A stretch of 64,000 bases of DNA from Streptomyces malaysiense. GTDB lineage: Bacteria; Actinomycetota; Actinomycetes; Streptomycetales; Streptomycetaceae. A model generated the notes under the pieces. The model searched no databases. It had not been told where the DNA came from and was given only the letters and a program-made list of their open reading frames with translations. Positions 61,503-64,000 of the stretch are shown piece by piece. Position numbers and translations under genes: made by a program. The DNA lies in assembly GCF_000980885.2 (NCBI RefSeq), contig NZ_LBDA02000056.1, forward strand, positions 158,590 to 222,589, in the 5' to 3' direction. Position 1 is the stretch's first letter. Each line of letters begins with the position of its first letter.

Positions 61503-61978
61503 GCGGCCGGGTCGTGGTGATCGGTGTGGGCAACCCCCTGCGCGGCGACGACGGAGTCGGTCCCGCGGCGGTGGACGCCCTGCGAGGCCGTGTTCCCGAC
61601 GGAACCGTCCTCGCGGTCAGTGACGGTGAACTCGCGCGCGTACTCGAACTGTGGCGCGGCGCGGACACGGCGGTCGTCGTGGAAGCCCTCCGGGCCAGGC
61701 CGGGCAGGCCGGGGGAGCTGCACACGCTCACGGCGGCGGAGGCGGCGTCCCGACCCGCGGGGACGGCGAGTACGCACGCCTTCGGACTGGGGGAGTGCCT
61801 CGCCCTCGCAGAAGCCCTGGACCTGCTGCCGCCGAGGCTCGTGGTGCACGTCATGGAGGTCGCCGACACCCGACTCGGCGCACCCATGAGCGAAGCGGTG
61901 CGAACCGCCCTGCCCGAGCTGATCGGCCGGGTCGCCGCGTCCGTGCGACGCGCTCACGAGCGGGACCACGCGCGGTAG
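61499..61978 (+). CDS. Hydrogenase maturation endopeptidase
   Basis: 159 aa; the ATG overlaps the large-subunit stop (ATGA). VIGVGNPLRGDDGVGPAA is the family N terminus with the first metal ligand, and STHAFGLGE holds the conserved His. The middle acidic ligand, usually Asp in a V-D motif, is Glu here (VVVEAL). It binds the Ni of the nearly mature large subunit and cuts its C-terminal extension. Translational coupling to its substrate gene supports the assignment. Confidence 0.87.
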   Translation: MSGRVVVIGVGNPLRGDDGVGPAAVDALRGRVPDGTVLAVSDGELARVLELWRGADTAVVVEALRARPGRPGELHTLTAAEAASRPAGTASTHAFGLGECLALAEALDLLPPRLVVHVMEVADTRLGAPMSEAVRTALPELIGRVAASVRRAHERDHAR

Positions 61979-62022
61979 GGGACCGGGCGGCGGAGGCGCG
62001 CCCCACGCTGCCGCCAGAGGGG

Positions 62023-62514
62023 TCAGGGGATGACGATCCCGTGGTCCCTCGCGCGGTGGGGCGGCAGCCCGGACAGGGCGGATCGTGCGGGACCCTCGGC
62101 GGGCGGTTTGGTCCGGCCGGGCATACCGGCGGCGAAGGCGACGTAGGCCCGCGCGGTGAGCAGGCCGACCAGTCGTCCGTGCCGGTCGGTGACGGGCAGG
62201 GCGTCGAGGTGTTCGGTCGTCATGACGGCCGCGGCCCGTGCGACGGAGTCCTCCGGCTGGACGGTCGCCGTCCGGCGCTCGTGGACGAGCTCGCACACCC
62301 TGCGCCGGGACAGCTCCGAGGCCGGGCCGGCGCAGACGACGGCGAGTTCCGCACGCTCCAGGAGCCCGGCGCAACAACCGTTCTGGCGCACCACGGGCAG
62401 ATGGCGCTGCTCGGATCTCTCCATGACCTCCCAGGCGATCAGCACGCTCTCGTCCTCGTTGATCGAGTACGGTGCGGCGTCCATCAGGCTGCGCACCGCG
62501 GGTCGCTCTTCCAC
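62023..62514 (-). CDS. Tandem CBS-domain protein
   Basis: 163 aa from GTG after GGGAGG. Two CBS domains are visible: VLIAWEVMERSEQRHLPVVRQNGCCAGLLER and VARAAAVMTTEHLDALPVTDRHGRLVGLL. CBS pairs sense adenine nucleotides or divalent metal. No other domain is fused. A small CBS-pair protein beside a PfkB kinase and a metal ATPase resembles proteins of actinobacterial hypoxia regulons, but the link is by analogy. It is convergent with the endopeptidase gene. Confidence 0.82.
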   Translation of the reverse strand: MEERPAVRSLMDAAPYSINEDESVLIAWEVMERSEQRHLPVVRQNGCCAGLLERAELAVVCAGPASELSRRRVCELVHERRTATVQPEDSVARAAAVMTTEHLDALPVTDRHGRLVGLLTARAYVAFAAGMPGRTKPPAEGPARSALSGLPPHRARDHGIVIP

Positions 62515-62735
62515 CGCTGCCTCCCTGTACCGGGCGCCCCGGCCGACCTGACCGTGTACGGCCGCGGCGCCGCCGAAGCTCGCCGTGCTCTTCCACGTTC
62601 CCCGGCCGGGCGCGCCCTGCCATGGGCCGGACGGGGTCCACCCAGGGCCGGTCGCCGGGCCCGCGCCCCCTTCGGAAGGGCCCGGAACGGGTCCCGGAGC
62701 ACTTCCGCGGCCCGTCGCTCCCGCCGCTGGACTCC

Positions 62736-63821
62736 TCAGTCCCGATCCGTCCGCGCGCCTTCCTGGAACCTGGTCCTCACCTCGGGCCGGAGAGCCTGCG
62801 CCACCGACCTGTCGAAGGGCTCCGTACTGGGGGTGAGCATCGACGCGGCAGCCGTGGCCACTCCCAGCGCGCAGGCGCTGACGGGGTCGTCGCCGCAGGC
62901 CAGCCGTACGACGAGGGCGGCCACCATGCTGTCCCCCGCCCCGGCGTCGCTCAGTGGTTCGCCGGGCAGCGGTGGCGCGTACAACTCCGTATGCCCCTGG
63001 CCGGTCGAGCACAGCGCGCCCAGTCCGCCGAGGGCGGTGACGGCGATCTCGGTGGGCCCGGCGGCGAGGACGCGCTCGTTGACGGCCCGCGCGTCGTCGA
63101 AGTCGCGGACCTCCCGGCCCAGCAGGCCGACGGCCTCCTTCCGGTTGCACCTGAGCAGGAACACACCCTCCGCGAGCGCTCCGCGCAGCGCCGGCCCCGA
63201 AGTGTCCAGGACCAGCCGCGATCCGGCTTCCTTCACCCGGCGGGCGACGGCCGCGTAGAAATCCCCGGGCAGCCCCGCGGGCAGACTGCCACTGGCCACG
63301 ACGTAGCTGAATCCGCCGGCGGCCCGCCCCAGCACGTCGAGGCACCGTCGGCCCTCCTGCGCCAGGAGCCGCGGTCCGGGCGGCACGACGTGGTAGCTGC
63401 GACGCGACCCGGCCTCGAACAGCACGAGCGCCTCACGGGTCTCGCCGTCGATCCCGACGGCGACGTGGTCGACACCCTCCTCGTCCAGCAGCCGGTCCAG
63501 GCGCCGGCCGACCTCGCCTCCGGCGGTGTGCACGGCGGTGGCCCGCCCTCCGAACCGCAGCACGTCACGGGCGACGTTGATCCCTCCGCCCCCGGCGCTC
63601 ACCGACCTGACCCGGGCACGGTTCTTCCCGACGCCCACCAGGTGCTCGACCTCCCAGCACAGATCCACGGCGGGGTTCATCGTCAGAGTGAGGATCGACG
63701 GCCCCTCGGCACGCCGCGGGTCCCTCGTACCGCCGGTGCCGCCGGCCGCGGCGCGGGACGGCGGTTCGCCCGTACTCCTTGGCACGCCTTCCATGCTGGA
63801 ACAGTCCGCCGTCGGCCGCAT
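62736..63821 (-). CDS. pfkB: PfkB-family carbohydrate kinase (1-phosphofructokinase-like)
   Basis: 361 aa. TLTMNPAVDLCWEVEHLVGVGKNR near residue 45 and GGGGINVARDVLRFGG are the PfkB signature 1 region; the second signature with the anion hole is SDAGAGDSMVAAL. About 40 extra Pro/Arg-rich residues at the N terminus suggest the true start may be the ATG at 63794 or later. Members phosphorylate fructose-1-phosphate, tagatose-6-phosphate or fructose-6-phosphate. The gene is upstream of and parallel to the CBS gene, with a 220-bp gap that holds no gene. Confidence 0.84.
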   Translation of the reverse strand: MRPTADCSSMEGVPRSTGEPPSRAAAGGTGGTRDPRRAEGPSILTLTMNPAVDLCWEVEHLVGVGKNRARVRSVSAGGGGINVARDVLRFGGRATAVHTAGGEVGRRLDRLLDEEGVDHVAVGIDGETREALVLFEAGSRRSYHVVPPGPRLLAQEGRRCLDVLGRAAGGFSYVVASGSLPAGLPGDFYAAVARRVKEAGSRLVLDTSGPALRGALAEGVFLLRCNRKEAVGLLGREVRDFDDARAVNERVLAAGPTEIAVTALGGLGALCSTGQGHTELYAPPLPGEPLSDAGAGDSMVAALVVRLACGDDPVSACALGVATAAASMLTPSTEPFDRSVAQALRPEVRTRFQEGARTDRD

Positions 63822-63890
63822 GCCGGTGGACGCGCCGCTCGCCCGCCCGGCCCCCCGGCACGCGCGGGGCCGGGCGGGCTGCCGCCCCGG

Positions 63891-64000
63891 TCAGTCCTCG
63901 CTGGGGGTGGTGGGGAGTTCGGCCTGGATGAGGTCCATGACGCTGGAGTCGGTGAGGGTGGTGACGTCTCCGAGTCGGCGGTTCTCGGCGACGTCGCGCA
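63891..64000 (-). CDS. acsA: Acetyl-CoA synthetase, C-terminal end (partial)
   Basis: Reading in from the right edge, the last residues are RDVAENRRLGDVTTLTD, then SSVMDLIQAELP and a stop at 63891. The GDVTTL block followed by MDLI is the usual C terminus of AMP-forming acetyl-CoA synthetase. The enzyme activates acetate to acetyl-CoA. Only about 36 codons are in the window. Confidence 0.72.
   Translation of the reverse strand, partial: RDVAENRRLGDVTTLTDSSVMDLIQAELPTTPSED

Overview
The window looks like a Streptomyces chromosome: GC is very high, GTG and TTG starts are common, genes are often coupled through ATGA or GTGA overlaps, a large SARP/AfsR-type regulator is present, and TTA leucine codons (read by the bldA tRNA) occur in only four genes that I could find. 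No rRNA, CRISPR array, insertion sequence or integrase was seen.

Layout. 0-12 kb is mostly chromosomal housekeeping: HAD hydrolase, an intact SAM methyltransferase next to a decayed paralogue, a HhH DNA-repair-like protein, DUF3140, Dps, an alpha/beta hydrolase, a thiolase and acyl-CoA ligase with strong palindromic sites, a zinc-ribbon protein, an aldo/keto reductase, CobF and DUF309. A tRNA-Pro(GGG) lies at 11.75 kb, and an identical copy with a related promoter and terminator lies at 53.44 kb, so the two bracket about 41.7 kb of mainly accessory DNA.

12-21 kb: secreted phospholipase D, a divergent SDR/LysR pair with a T-N11-A dyad, an AfsR-like SARP-NB-ARC-TPR regulator, a hemerythrin-domain protein and a flavin split-barrel protein. 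21.4-24.7 kb: a coupled four-gene ECF (energy-coupling factor) importer operon. It is divergent from 24.9-36.6 kb, which I regard as the main discovery candidate: a thymidylate-synthase-fold enzyme whose key Asn is replaced by Asp (predicting CMP rather than UMP as substrate), a radical SAM enzyme, a methyltransferase, a HAD phosphatase, a P-loop kinase, two tandem FemAB/GNAT-like transferases, a PhyH-type dioxygenase, an MFS exporter, an ATP-grasp ligase and a GNAT. The ECF S component, the radical SAM gene and the dioxygenase gene each carry a TTA codon. Together they suggest a bldA-controlled pathway to an aminoacylated or peptidyl modified-pyrimidine nucleoside.

36.7-44.8 kb is a second, tightly coupled eight-gene operon (P450, acyl-CoA dehydrogenase, FemAB-like protein, SRPBCC protein, class III aminotransferase, ACP, ketosynthase, NAD-dependent reductase) that looks like a small carrier-protein-based route to a fatty or polyketide amine.

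45-52.7 kb is a sugar or cyclitol uptake and catabolism region (ABC transporter, IolE-like isomerase/dehydratase, two Gfo/Idh/MocA dehydrogenases, cupin). Two matching operator-like palindromes sit at its two promoters. 53.9-63.8 kb carries a P1B-5-type metal ATPase with a C-terminal hemerythrin domain, a stand-alone cyclic-nucleotide-binding domain, a complete group 3b-type [NiFe] hydrogenase with its endopeptidase, a CBS-pair protein and a PfkB sugar kinase, a set reminiscent of hypoxia/dormancy regulons. The window ends in the 3' end of an acetyl-CoA synthetase gene.
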